Positions 10,702 through 20,094 of a stretch of DNA of 64,000 bases are shown here, piece after piece; the first letter of the stretch is position 1; every line of letters begins with the position of its first letter. The notes beneath the pieces were generated by a model, which ran no database searches, was not told where the DNA came from, and was given only the letters and a program-made list of their open reading frames with translations. The position numbers and the translations under genes were made by a program. This stretch comes from Narthecium ossifragum (Eukaryota; Streptophyta; Magnoliopsida; Dioscoreales; Nartheciaceae): positions 14,936,061 to 15,000,060 of the forward strand of contig OY986967.1 of the NCBI GenBank assembly GCA_963920575.1, written 5' to 3'.

Positions 10702-11170
10702 TAGACTAGTGGTGAAATCCGGAGTCGAACCACAGGGAATTACTCGGAAACTGAAATCAATACTCAAAACTCGAATCCTACGCGAATTGATCAAAATATG
10801 GGTTTAATTGTCTAAGAATTATCTAAGAAAGCAAGTAAAGTGATCGGGATTTGAACCAAGTTATGAAGTACCTAGGGATTACTCAATCCACCCTAGCTTC
10901 ACCTTTAATCTTCTCTAGTTATCCTCTTGCTCACTTCTCTCAACATTATGGATCATGTGGCTACAAGCTCACATGAATCCCTAAAATAAGATTTATGTTC
11001 CTAACGGCATAGCCTATCTTTCTTGGCATAGGTTGTCTTCGATTCTACGATTACTTTAAGTTATACTACTGCTAATGACCTTGGCACAACCTATCCAAGC
11101 TTAGCATAGCCTATCTCACTAGCCAACCATAAATCACATGATAACCATCTCATAAATCTGTATAAACAAT
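10702..11170 (-). repeat. E2 3' LTR, second part (right of E1)
   Basis: Begins with the right copy of the E1 TSD (tagac, 10702-10706) and follows 15281-15847 of the E2 5' LTR, then departs abruptly at about 11170. The first kilobase of the LTR (element order) and the PPT are missing, so a deletion joined the E2 internal region to mid-LTR. Confidence 0.85.
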
Positions 11171-11751
11171 CAATGGAGGTAGGGGATAGTGGAGGAAGGA
11201 ACGTAGGAGCTCTGTGAAACCTCCTGTGGGGTTTGATCAAACGATTGTGGTCGGAAAGGGGTAGATTGGAGGGGGACGGCGAGGTATAGTCACCGGAGTT
11301 TGATTCCAGTGATCCAGGAAGAAATGAAGGATTTTGATAGTGTGGGAAGGATCGTTACAACCAAAGGAAGCTTCTGGAGGTGTTATAATGCGGTGGGCGG
11401 CCAAGGATGATGGTGAAGACGATGGCCGAGGGCCTCGCCGGCGTCAGAGGAGACAGAGATGATGGTGAAGAAGGTCGTGGATGAAGAGGTAAGAGGATGG
11501 CGGAGGTTTTGGTGAAGGTTTGGAGGGACGGGGATGGCCGGAGCGGTGGCGACGGGCGGCGGTGGTCGTCGGCTCGGGGACGAGCCGACGAGCCGGGACG
11601 ATGAGCCGTGGGAGAAAGAGAGAACGGGAGGAGAGAGGGAAATCAAGAAAAATAAGGAAAAATAGTTAAAAGGGGAAAAAAATGGGAAAAATCATGGAAA
11701 AATCCTAAAAACTTAGGGAAAATCCTAAAAATTAAAAAGAACTCCTAAAAA
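11171..11751 (-). other. E2 GC-rich region between pol tail and 3' LTR
   Basis: Related to 39900-40640 of E3. It includes a 'ggatca' hairpin module near 11290-11315 and a block rich in CGG/CCG. The 87-codon ORF here (11383-11646, Ser/Pro-rich) has no recognisable domain and is not preserved in E3, so I do not call it a gene. Confidence 0.6.
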
Positions 11752-11800
11752 CTGGGTTGCCTCCCAGCAAGCGCTGGAATTAAAGTCTCTCGCTAGACTT
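11752..11800 (-). other. Post-pol double hairpin of E2
   Basis: Element strand: stem AAGTCT/AGACTT with loop AGCGAG (11800-11783), then stem CTGGG/CCCAG with loop AGGCAA (11767-11752). It starts 10 nt after the stop at 11811. Compared with E3 (ACGTCT/AGACGT), the second base pair has changed on both sides, a compensatory change. Confidence 0.78.
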
Positions 11801-11810
11801 CCCGAAAAGG

Positions 11811-12479
11811 TCAGCTATAGCATGGATCCGTCAGGTTGACGGACTCGATCATACCCACAAGGAAAACTCCCCCATATAATAATTTAAACCATACCCGCCC
11901 CCACAGTATATCAAGTATTTGATGATGCAGACCTATGAATTCGTTCCTCCCAACGAGTGTTTTAAAAACCCCACCCTTTATAAAAGACCGCCTATCATTC
12001 TTTTGTTGAATTTGAATTAAACCTTCAAATTTCATCTTACAACCAGGTTTGTGGTATGGCTCTCCCTTCGTAATGAAATTATCCTTAAGATACACCGTAA
12101 GTGAAGGGGTCGAAGGTTGTAATTTCAAAATAGGTGTTGTGGCCAAGGATGATGGTGCAGAAATCGGTAAAGGAGGAGGTGGTGGTTCAACTTTGGAAAA
12201 TATTGACGTCTTGGTGCATAGGTTCGGTTCAATATAATCAGCACACAATTGTCCAGTATCTAAATCAATGTTAAATAAGGACAAATTAGGAATATAGGCA
12301 TTAATGACATCAACAACAAAGCAGTCATTATTTTCAGGCACATATGCATCCTTAAATATATTCACGCGTTTTTTCATGTTACTAAACGAGATATCCATAA
12401 CACATGTACGACAATTTATAGAAGCATTCGCAGTAGCTAGGAAAGGTCGACCTAAGATAACGGCACGGATTTCTTGCAA
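11811..12479 (-). pseudogene. E2 protease C-terminus fused to a pol C-terminal tail (222 aa frame)
   Basis: Begins in the protease end (ILGRPFLATANASINC), where it takes over from the preceding frame after a frameshift near 12470. A proline-rich linker follows, and it ends in ESVNLTDPCYS, matching the end of E0 pol (ESVELTDTRYN before the stop at 23512). Everything between protease and the pol terminus (RT, RNase H, integrase) is missing. The result is a gag-protease-tail polyprotein typical of a non-autonomous element. Confidence 0.75.
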
Positions 12480-14377
12480 AGAACATTGGGCTCCATGTCT
12501 AAGACAATGAAGTGAACCGGAAAAAAGAAGCTATCAACCTTAACCAGCACATCCTCCAAGATACCTCGTGGTGTCTTGAGGGATCTATCAGCTAACTGAA
12601 GGGTTACTGTCGTAGGTTTCAAATCATTCATTCCAAATTTTTGATATAGGGAATATGGTAGTAAATTAATGCTAGCACCAAGATCAAGAAGAGCACCATC
12701 AATATAATATTCTCCTATACAACAAGAAATTGTTGGGGTGCCTGGATCCTTAAGTTTTGGTGGAGTGTCATACTTTAGGATCGAACTTACATGTTCAGTA
12801 AGAAAGATTTTCTTAGAGACATGAGATTTGGATTTGCGTTTTTGGGTACAGAGGTCTTTCAGAAACTTTGCATAAGAAGGGAATTGTCGGATGGCCTCTA
12901 AAAGTGGTATGTTGATGTTTACCCGCTTGAATATCTCTGTGATCTCCTCTACATATGATTTCTTATTGGGTCTGGAGGAAGGGTCCATAAGTGCATAAGG
13001 GAAAGGTACTTTGGGCACATATCTAGCAGGGTTAGGCTCCCTCTGATCATCTAGACTCACATCCAATTGATCGGGAATGTCATTAGGTTGAGGGGACTGA
13101 GCCCGATCGGTCGGACCAGGGTCTGATCGATCGTAATCGCTCCGACCGATCGTTTCTGAGAGCGATCCATCGCTCTGGGTAGTGTCAGGAAGTGTTTCCA
13201 CTTGCTTACCGTTCCTTAGGGTTACTACAGCTTGTGCACTTTCAATGTTCTTGTTATCAATGTGGTGTAGGACCCTAGGATTGGTCACAGGCTGACTAGG
13301 TAAACAACCATCCTCTCTTTTAGACATTGTGTTAGCTAGTTGCCCAAGTTGTGTCTCTATTTTGGATATAGATTGGGCATGTGAATTAACATCGTTTCTT
13401 AGCAATAATTGCTCATTCCTAATCAAAGCCATTTCACTCTTAAGCTCAGACATATTAGCATTAATGTTTGCATTCATGTTTGCTAGTGCACTCATAAGTT
13501 TGTCCAAAGTCGGGTCAGAGGATACTTGTGGAGGAGGGTTGGGTGCAGTTTGTTGATATGGTGCAGAGTATCCTGGGTTTGGATTTGCATGTGGTATAGA
13601 CGGGTACCTATCAGATTGTTGAGGTGGTCTCCAACTAAGGTTGGGATGGTTCCGCCAACCTGGATTATATGTATTTGAATATGAATTATTCTCAGGCTTA
13701 GTAAAACCATAAGCCGCATTTGCTTGTTCCTGAACGAATTCAGGGAACGAGGGAGCCAGGGGACAGTCAGTAATGTGATGTTCAAGGCTAGAGCATAGCG
13801 CACAAGTTTGAGGTTGATTTTGGAACAGTGGAGGGTCAGGTGCTTGTCTCATTTCCAATTTATCAAACCTTTTATTAAGGAGGGCTATTTGTGCAGTAAT
13901 GGCTTCTAATCCAGAAAGTTCAAAGGTCTCCTTAGGTATAGGCCGACTCCTAGGGTTTGTGTATTGTTGTTGGGAATCAATGGAAATTTGTTCATAAAGG
14001 TTCCAGAGCTCATCATCATCTTTGTCTAAGGGAATACCTCCACAACAAGCTTCAACCCTAGTTTTACATCTTTCATTAAGGCCTCTATAAAACTTATGCG
14101 TTAACAACCACTTCTCAATATCATGATGGGGACATTTTCTCAAAAGATCTTTAAATCTATCCCAGGCATCATGGAAAGACTCATCATCATATTGAACAAA
14201 GGTAAGGATTTCAGTCCTGAATTTCTCAGTTTTAATTATTGGAAAGAATTTCCTTAAAAATGCCTCTTGAAGTTGATCCCATGTTGTGATTGAGCGTGGA
14301 GGTAAATATTGAAGCCAGCGTTTAGCTTTATCTTTCAAAGAGAAGGGGAAAAGTTTCAACTTAAAAGGCATCATCAT
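12452..14377 (-). pseudogene. gag: E2 gag and protease (641 aa frame)
   Basis: Contains the gag core LFPFSLKDKAKRWLQYLPP, the FHDAWDRFKDLLRKCPHH block, zinc knuckle CALCSSLEHHITDCP, the NTYNPGWRNHPNLSW block, a Met/Asn-rich coiled segment, a linker whose sequence is invaded by GATCGATC-type palindromes (residues around IGRSDYDRSDPG, coded near 13085-13165), and the protease with LLDLGASINLLPYS and LADRS. It loses frame after VLDMEPN near 12470. The true N-terminus is in the frame at 14361-14669. Expected product: a capsid precursor with its own protease. Confidence 0.88.
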
Positions 14378-14669
14378 TAAAGTTTTCCAATTTTAGTGTA
14401 GTGATAGTATCGATAAAATTGTGAATGTGATCATATGGCTCCTCATTACTTAGACCATGGAAGTGAGGTAACATTTGAATCGTTTGGGGTCTAATCTCAT
14501 AGTGTGAGGCTGTGATTGCAGGAGGATCAATGAAAGGAGTGTAAGTGTAGGCAGTGGGTAAGAAGTGATTTCTCAAAGGAACACGTTGTACCCCCCCATT
14601 GTTATTATTATTACCTCTCCTTCCAAAATTAGCATTAGGGTCGATGACATGTCCCTCATTTTCAGCCAT
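14361..14669 (-). pseudogene. gag: E2 gag N-terminus (102 aa frame)
   Basis: Starts MAENEGHVIDPNANF, has an Asn run near residues 20-24, and the gag block HFHGLSNEEPYDHI. A frameshift near 14370 separates it from the gag core in 12452-14377. This ATG is the first after the leader and fits other Athila gag starts. Confidence 0.8.
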
Positions 14670-15163
14670 GGTGACAAAAGTTTCGTGAATAGATTACAAA
14701 TTATTCAAGGGTTCCTGATAATTACTCAAAGATTGTTGACCTAAGGCTCTAGCTTTTCGGAGTGTGGTCTCTAATTCTAAATCCAAAGGTTCCAGCGGGG
14801 TATTTAAGGATCGTCTACCTTGCATGCAAGATCACACACAAACAAAGAAAAAGAAAATAGAAGATTCGGAAAAGAAGACAAAACCCGGCAAACAACAATT
14901 GAAACGAAAAGTTTTGAGGTAAGAAAACTTACCTGACTGCGCAGTCCGATCGATCGGATTCAAGTCCGACCGATCGCTCTTGGGGGCTGGCGAGTTGTGA
15001 TTTTCTTCAAGAAAAATCCGTTCCAATGCTGCAAAAATTCCAGAAAATTGTCAGAAAATTCCTAAAAAGTGTAAAATAAAGAAAGGGAAAAATAAGACGG
15101 ATAAAAACCTAACTACGCAAAGAAAATGAGTTAAGAGAAAATCAATTAGTTAACCGTCGAAAG
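14670..15163 (-). other. E2 leader between PBS and gag
   Basis: Untranslated leader with the palindromes TCCGATCGATCGGA (about 14946-14959) and ACCGATCG (about 14970). The same segment in E3 (about 42055-42105) is diverged. A 64-codon ORF at 14832-15026 is not supported. Confidence 0.6.
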
Positions 15164-15181
15164 TCCCCGGCAACGGCGCCA
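15164..15181 (-). other. E2 primer binding site (tRNA-Asp)
   Basis: Element strand TGGCGCCGTTGCCGGGGA, identical to the E1 site and 5 nt inside the 5' LTR. Confidence 0.9.
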
Positions 15182-15186
15182 AAAAT

Positions 15187-16747
15187 TGATCGCTCGCAAA
15201 CGTTGTCGTTAAAACGTTGCTAACCTCAATCAAATCTTAAATTTATATCCTTATTCAATCACTAATGCTACTAGGTAGACTAGTGGTGAAATCCGGAGTC
15301 GAACCACAGGGAATTACTCGGAAACTGAAATCAATACTCAAAACTCGAATCCTACGCGAATTGATCAAAATATGGGTTTAATTGTCTAAGAATTATCTAA
15401 GAAAGCAAGTAAAGTGATCGGGATTTGAACCAAGTTATGAAGTACCTAGGGATTACTCAATCCACCCTAGCTTCACCTTTAATCTTCTCTAGTTATCCTC
15501 TTGCTCACTTCTCTCAACATTATGGATCATGTGGCTACAAGCTCACATGAATCCCTAAAATAAGATTTATGTTCCTAACGGCATAGCCTATCTTTCTTGG
15601 CATAGGTTGTCTTCGATTCTACGATTACTTTAAGTTATACTACTCCTAATGACCTTGGCACAACCTATCCAAGCTTAGCATAACGGCATAGCCTATCTTT
15701 CTTGGCATAGGTTGTCTTCGATTCTACGATTACTTTAAGTTATACTACTCCTAATGACCTTGGCACAACCTATCCAAGCTTAGCATAGCCTATCTCACTA
15801 GCCAACCATAAATCACATGATAACCATCTCATAAATCTGTATAAACAATTACAGAAAGCTTATACGACTGAAAATACTTCAAAGGAACTCTGTTCCCTCA
15901 AATCTCTAATCATGAAAATCATATTTATAAGATCATGTTGAGAAGAAGTTTACAAGAATCAAACCAAAGAAAATCAAAAGCTACACTAGGGTTTCATGAT
16001 ATTCCTAAGTTTAGAATTAGTTACTCATCTTCTGGGAGAGATCCATAGGTGTTGGGAAGGAAGCCGTCGATCTCTGCGGTAAGATCTCCATCTTCAAAAC
16101 CCTAACCTTCTCCTCCAAAAGTGGTCCAAAAGATCAGAAGTTTTGCTGGAATAACCCCTTTTTATAATAAAAACCCTTAATCCCGGAATTAGGGTTATGG
16201 CTAAGTTGAGTTGGACCTCTAGTGCAACTCGGAATTCCTGGTCCAACCCTGACAGCTTCTTCCAATCGTGATTGGGCTCAACCGGTTTGGAATTTGAGAA
16301 TGAGTCCAACACAAAAGATGTAGATCTGGAAGTCCTCTGTCAGATCCCGAAGAGTTTACAATATTTGGACTTATTTAGAATATTTGGCGAATATGCTCCC
16401 GGGCGTCGACGGACCAGTCTTCCAGCAGCTAAATATCTTCATCTTCTTCGAAACTGCTATCAATCCATCAGGAATTGCCAAAAGTGTCCAACATGAACGT
16501 TGTACATCTTGATGTGTTCCAGATGTCATTCAAATTTCAGAATATTTGGAGATAAGGATAATTTCTGGTGAATATTGTGCTAACAGTCGACAGAGCAGTG
16601 TATTTCAGCATATTAACCGAATTTCTTGCATTTCTTCTCAAAGCATGATTAAACCTGAAATCAGCTAACAAACTATCAAATACAAACACTCTAAGCCTAA
16701 CAAAGGTAAATTAAGGGGTTTAATCATGAATATTTAGTGACTCATCA
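15187..16747 (-). repeat. E2 5' LTR
   Basis: 1561 bp, starting TGATCGCTC and ending ACTCATCA. It contains a 105-bp perfect or near-perfect tandem duplication (15577-15681 and 15682-15786, unit starting AACGGCATAGCC) that the partial 3' LTR lacks, so the duplication arose after insertion or in one copy only. Related to the E0 and E3 LTRs (TGATGAGTCACTAAATATTCA start on the element strand). Confidence 0.9.
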
Positions 16748-18576
16748 GGAACACAACAGTGTCGCCCCCAAGCCTACCCTAGGTGTATACAAGGGTCCCA
16801 TAACCCTACCGGATGTCCGTGAACGCAGGCCCAAAACACTGCATACTCTCAACATGACACAGAACACTGTTTGGCGGGCCAGGACACCGCTGGGCAGGCA
16901 CTCCTCCTCCCAAGAGTTTAGCGACACTGGACTCCGGCTACACTTCGGATACGACTTTCGAGACGACACGACCTCTATAATCATCAACAACATATATTCA
17001 GGTCAAACTAACCCTATCATCGAAAACGACTGAATACTACAAATCGAGTCCTGGACCAATCTACCCACAACGGTACTAGAGCTAGATCCGGGCTACCCGA
17101 AAGCCCCGGATCGGCAACGCCCTACACAGATGCAACTAATGCACAACACAATGCATGCTATGGACATGCGCAGGATAATACATGTAAGCATGCAACAATA
17201 TGTGATGATATAAATAACAAGGTTTGGGCACGGCAACCTGCCGGCCCGGAGTGGTGAACAGGTAAGTAAGGTCTAAGGAGCTGCTGCAGTGGTACCACCA
17301 CCCACTGCCAGCAGTCCACCACAACACCTGCACCGGGAAGCAGCCCCGCAAATAACAGCTCACATATATCACAGATAAAGCCCTCGGCGTACGCCGACAT
17401 GCGAGGCTAAGGAAAAGCTGTAGGGCTACCCGCCCGTTTATTCTAAACATCCCGGGAGTCATCACTCCCCCGGTTCACCACTGCCCCTATTATAGGGCGA
17501 ATATGCTTAAACATATGTACAAGGTATAAAGCGGTAAGAAAAACTGGCATACCAAGCCCCGCGGGCAAAACCAAGAAAAATCCTCTCTGCTGCTAAAGGA
17601 TCTATCTTTTCCTAAGAAAAGATCGATCTTTTAAGCAACAGTGAGCTTCCCTCACTGTCAAGCCAAAGAAGATCGATCCTTCCTCCCAGGAAGATCGATC
17701 TTTCTCGAGACAGAGGGTACCCTTCTTGTCGCGCCAAGAAAGATCGATCCTTCCTCCCAGGAAGATCGATCTTCTTCGCGACGCAGGGTAACCATGCTAC
17801 CCAAGACCCAGGATCGATCTTCTCCAAGCAGAGGATCGATCCTTCATCGGGCGCAGCATGACCAACCCAGAGGGATCGATCCTTCCTCTAGAAGGATCGA
17901 TCCGGATGGGTTCTCCGGCGTGCTTCCGACGAGAAATACCACCGGAAGGTACATTCAAACTTAACGAAACTCTTGATAGATCAAGATCCCACGAGTTCAA
18001 AACCGGTGAAAACTCAGCAAACAAACATGTATATTGAGAGATCTAAGCATAAGAACACAATTAAACCGGAAAAGCCAAAAACCCGAAAAGATTGTAGGTA
18101 GGAATCCCTGCCTAAGCAAGAGCAGCTTAAATCCAAGCAGCTTGGCCTTGGATTGTCCTCAAACGCCTTCAAAAAATCGCAAGATCCGAGCTCAGATCTC
18201 CGGATTTCAAAAGGATTCAAGGAAGAAAGTCTCGTCTACTTTATAAGCAAACGAACCGACTTATGAATGATCGATCTTTCCCTAGGGAAGGATCGATCCT
18301 TTATGACGATCGCACCTTGACTTTCTGGCACAAGAAGATCGATCTCTTAGCTAGAGAAGATCGATCCTTTTTGTGCTGAAAGCTAAACTTGGGCAAGAAC
18401 TCAAGCCCAAGTCCGGATCTTTCGATCTCGGGTCCCACTAACCATTTTAACCAAACATTTCCACAAACATGGTCAGTGTGTGCACGCGAGTGTGAAACAA
18501 GCCGATAAGGCACAATTTACCAAATTGCCCTTGCGGTCCACGACGAGCCACAGGAGTAGAGGGACGGGTCCTCACA
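16748..18576 (-). repeat. Del-like LTR2, main part
   Basis: Resumes at the E2 TSD and runs to GGTCCTCACA at 18576. It matches S3 (46605-48493) and the reverse of S1. Landmarks are the 'gggtcccataacccc' block near 16795, GATCGATC-rich stretches at 17590-17900 and 18270-18370, and a TATAAAG box on the minus strand at 18239-18245. The terminal TGTCGCGCCCC end is missing because LTR1 abuts at 1081. The LTR lies in the host element E0; candidate TSD is 18577-18581. Confidence 0.8.
18239..18245 (-). promoter_or_regulatory. Putative TATA box in Del-like LTR2
   Basis: TATAAAG on the minus strand, at the same place as TATAAAAC (20571-20578) in the opposite-strand LTR S1; both follow a 'gttcgtttgc' stretch. 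The match between copies suggests a real LTR promoter. Confidence 0.5.
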
Positions 18577-19899
18577 CCTTCCAAACTAAAAGATCTTGGT
18601 ACCCCTACCATACCTTGTTGTGTATGTATTGATTATAGGAAACTTAATGCCTTAACTAGGAAAGATCATTTTCCCTTACCTTTTATTGATCAAATCTTAG
18701 AAAGGCTTTCCGGCCAGAGTTATTATTGTTTTCTAGATAGATATTTAGGGTATAACCAAGTTGCAGTCAATCCTCAAGATCAAGAGAAGACTACTTTTAC
18801 TTGCCCCTTTGGTACTTTTGCTTATCGTAGGATGCCTTTTGGTCTTTGTAATGCCCATGCAACTTTTCAAAGGTGTATGATGGCCATCTTCTCTGACATG
18901 ATTGATAAATTCCTAGAAGTCATCCTGGATGATTTTTCGGTGTTTGAAAATTCTTTTGAATCATGTTTAAACAACCTGTCTAATGTTTTAAATCGTTGTA
19001 TTGAAACTAATTTAGTTCTCAGTTGGGAAAGGAGTCATTTTATGGTTCAGGAAGGAATTGGTTTAGGTCACATTATTTCAAAACATGGTATAGAGGTTGA
19101 CAGGGTTAAAGTTGAGTTAATTTCTAAATTACCTCCACCTTCATCTGTGCGCCAAATTCGTTCTTTTCTAGGTCATGCTGGATTCTACCGTCGATTCCTC
19201 AAAGATTTTTCTAACATTTCATGACCCTTATGTGAATTACTAGCCAAGGTTGTCCCTTTTGTCTTCAATGATTCATGTTTGACTGCTTTTAAGACAATTC
19301 GTGATTTATTGTCTACCGCACCTATAGTTCAGGCACCTGATTATTCTTTACCTTTTGAACTGATGTGCGATGCTTCTGATTCTGCCATAGGGGTTGTCTT
19401 AGGACAACGAGTAACCAAAATCCCACATGTGATTTATTATGCTAGTAAGACCCTCTCTGAATCTTAATTGAATTATACCACTACTGAGAATCAATTATTA
19501 GCCGTAATATTTGCATTGGAAAAGTTCTGTCCCTACCTCCTAGGTTCCAGAATCCTTATCTACACTGATCATACTGCCTTGCAATATCTTTTAGCTAAAA
19601 AGGATGCCAAATCTAGACTAATTCATTGGATCTTGCTTTTGCAAGAATTTGATCTAGAGATTAGAGATAAGAAAGGTTTAGAAAATGTAGTTGCTGATCA
19701 CTTGGCTCACTTTCCTTTGGAACATATTCTTGATAACACTCCTTTTAATACCTCCTTTCCAGACGAGCATCTCTTTCAAGTGACTTGTCTTTCACAGCCT
19801 TGGTATGCACATATAGTGAATTATCTTGTTTCAGGCAAGCTTCCCGATTCATGGTCTAAAAATGCTAAAGATAGATTCTTTTCTCAGATTAAATATTAA
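18577..19899 (+). pseudogene. E0 protease-RT fusion, RT and RNase H
   Basis: The first 16 codons (KLKDLGTPTIPCC) belong to the pre-protease region (compare KLKDPGTPTISCC in E2), and the frame passes straight into VCIDYRKLN of RT, so protease and the RT N-terminus are deleted in frame near 18618. RT has FPLPFIDQ, MPFGLCNAHATFQRCM and ILDDFSVF (the aspartate pair kept, YM replaced by IL). RNase H has MCDASDSAIGVVLGQ and [10 protein letters not shown]. In-frame stops lie at 19222, 19465 and 19897. Non-functional. Confidence 0.85.
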
Positions 19900-20094
19900 A
19901 TATAGGAAGACCCTGAATTGTTTAAGCATTGCTTTGATCAAGTAATTAGACGATGTGTGCCTGAGTCAAAAGTACATGACATTCTCACTTTCCGTCATAC
20001 ACATGCATGTGGTGGTCATTTCTCAGGAAAGAAAACTGTTGCAAAAGTTTTACAAAGTGGATTTTATTGGCCTTCAATTTTTAAAGATTCTCAT
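19900..20094 (+). pseudogene. E0 integrase, N-terminal HHCC part (left of S1)
   Basis: Same frame: FKHCFDQVIRRCVPE, then the histidine pair in THACGGHFSGKKT and GFYWPSIFKDSH. It is interrupted at 20094 by solo LTR S1; bases 20090-20094 (ctcat) are the left TSD copy. The cysteine pair of the zinc site lies beyond S1 at about 22530. Confidence 0.88.

Larger units (their letters stand above)
1115..16747 (-). mobile_element. E2: non-autonomous Athila-like LTR retrotransposon (gag-protease only)
   Basis: Minus-strand element bounded by TGATCGCTC (left) and ACTCATCA (right), with 5-bp TSD ggaac at 1110-1114 and 16748-16752. In element order: 5' LTR (16747-15187), tRNA-Asp PBS, leader, frameshifted gag-protease, a short pol C-terminal tail, paired hairpins after the stop, a GC-rich non-coding region, then a 3' LTR missing its first 1 kb and its PPT. 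Reverse transcriptase, RNase H and integrase are absent, so mobility would have needed enzymes from a relative. E1 (1209-10701) later inserted into its 3' LTR. Confidence 0.88.

Noticed and set aside
11383..11646. Ser/Pro-rich ORF in E2
   Set aside because: GC-rich non-coding region; frame not conserved in the related E3 region.
17590..17900. CRISPR-like array of GATCGATC units
   Set aside because: Spacing is irregular, units are palindromic 8-12-mers, and the context is a plant LTR.
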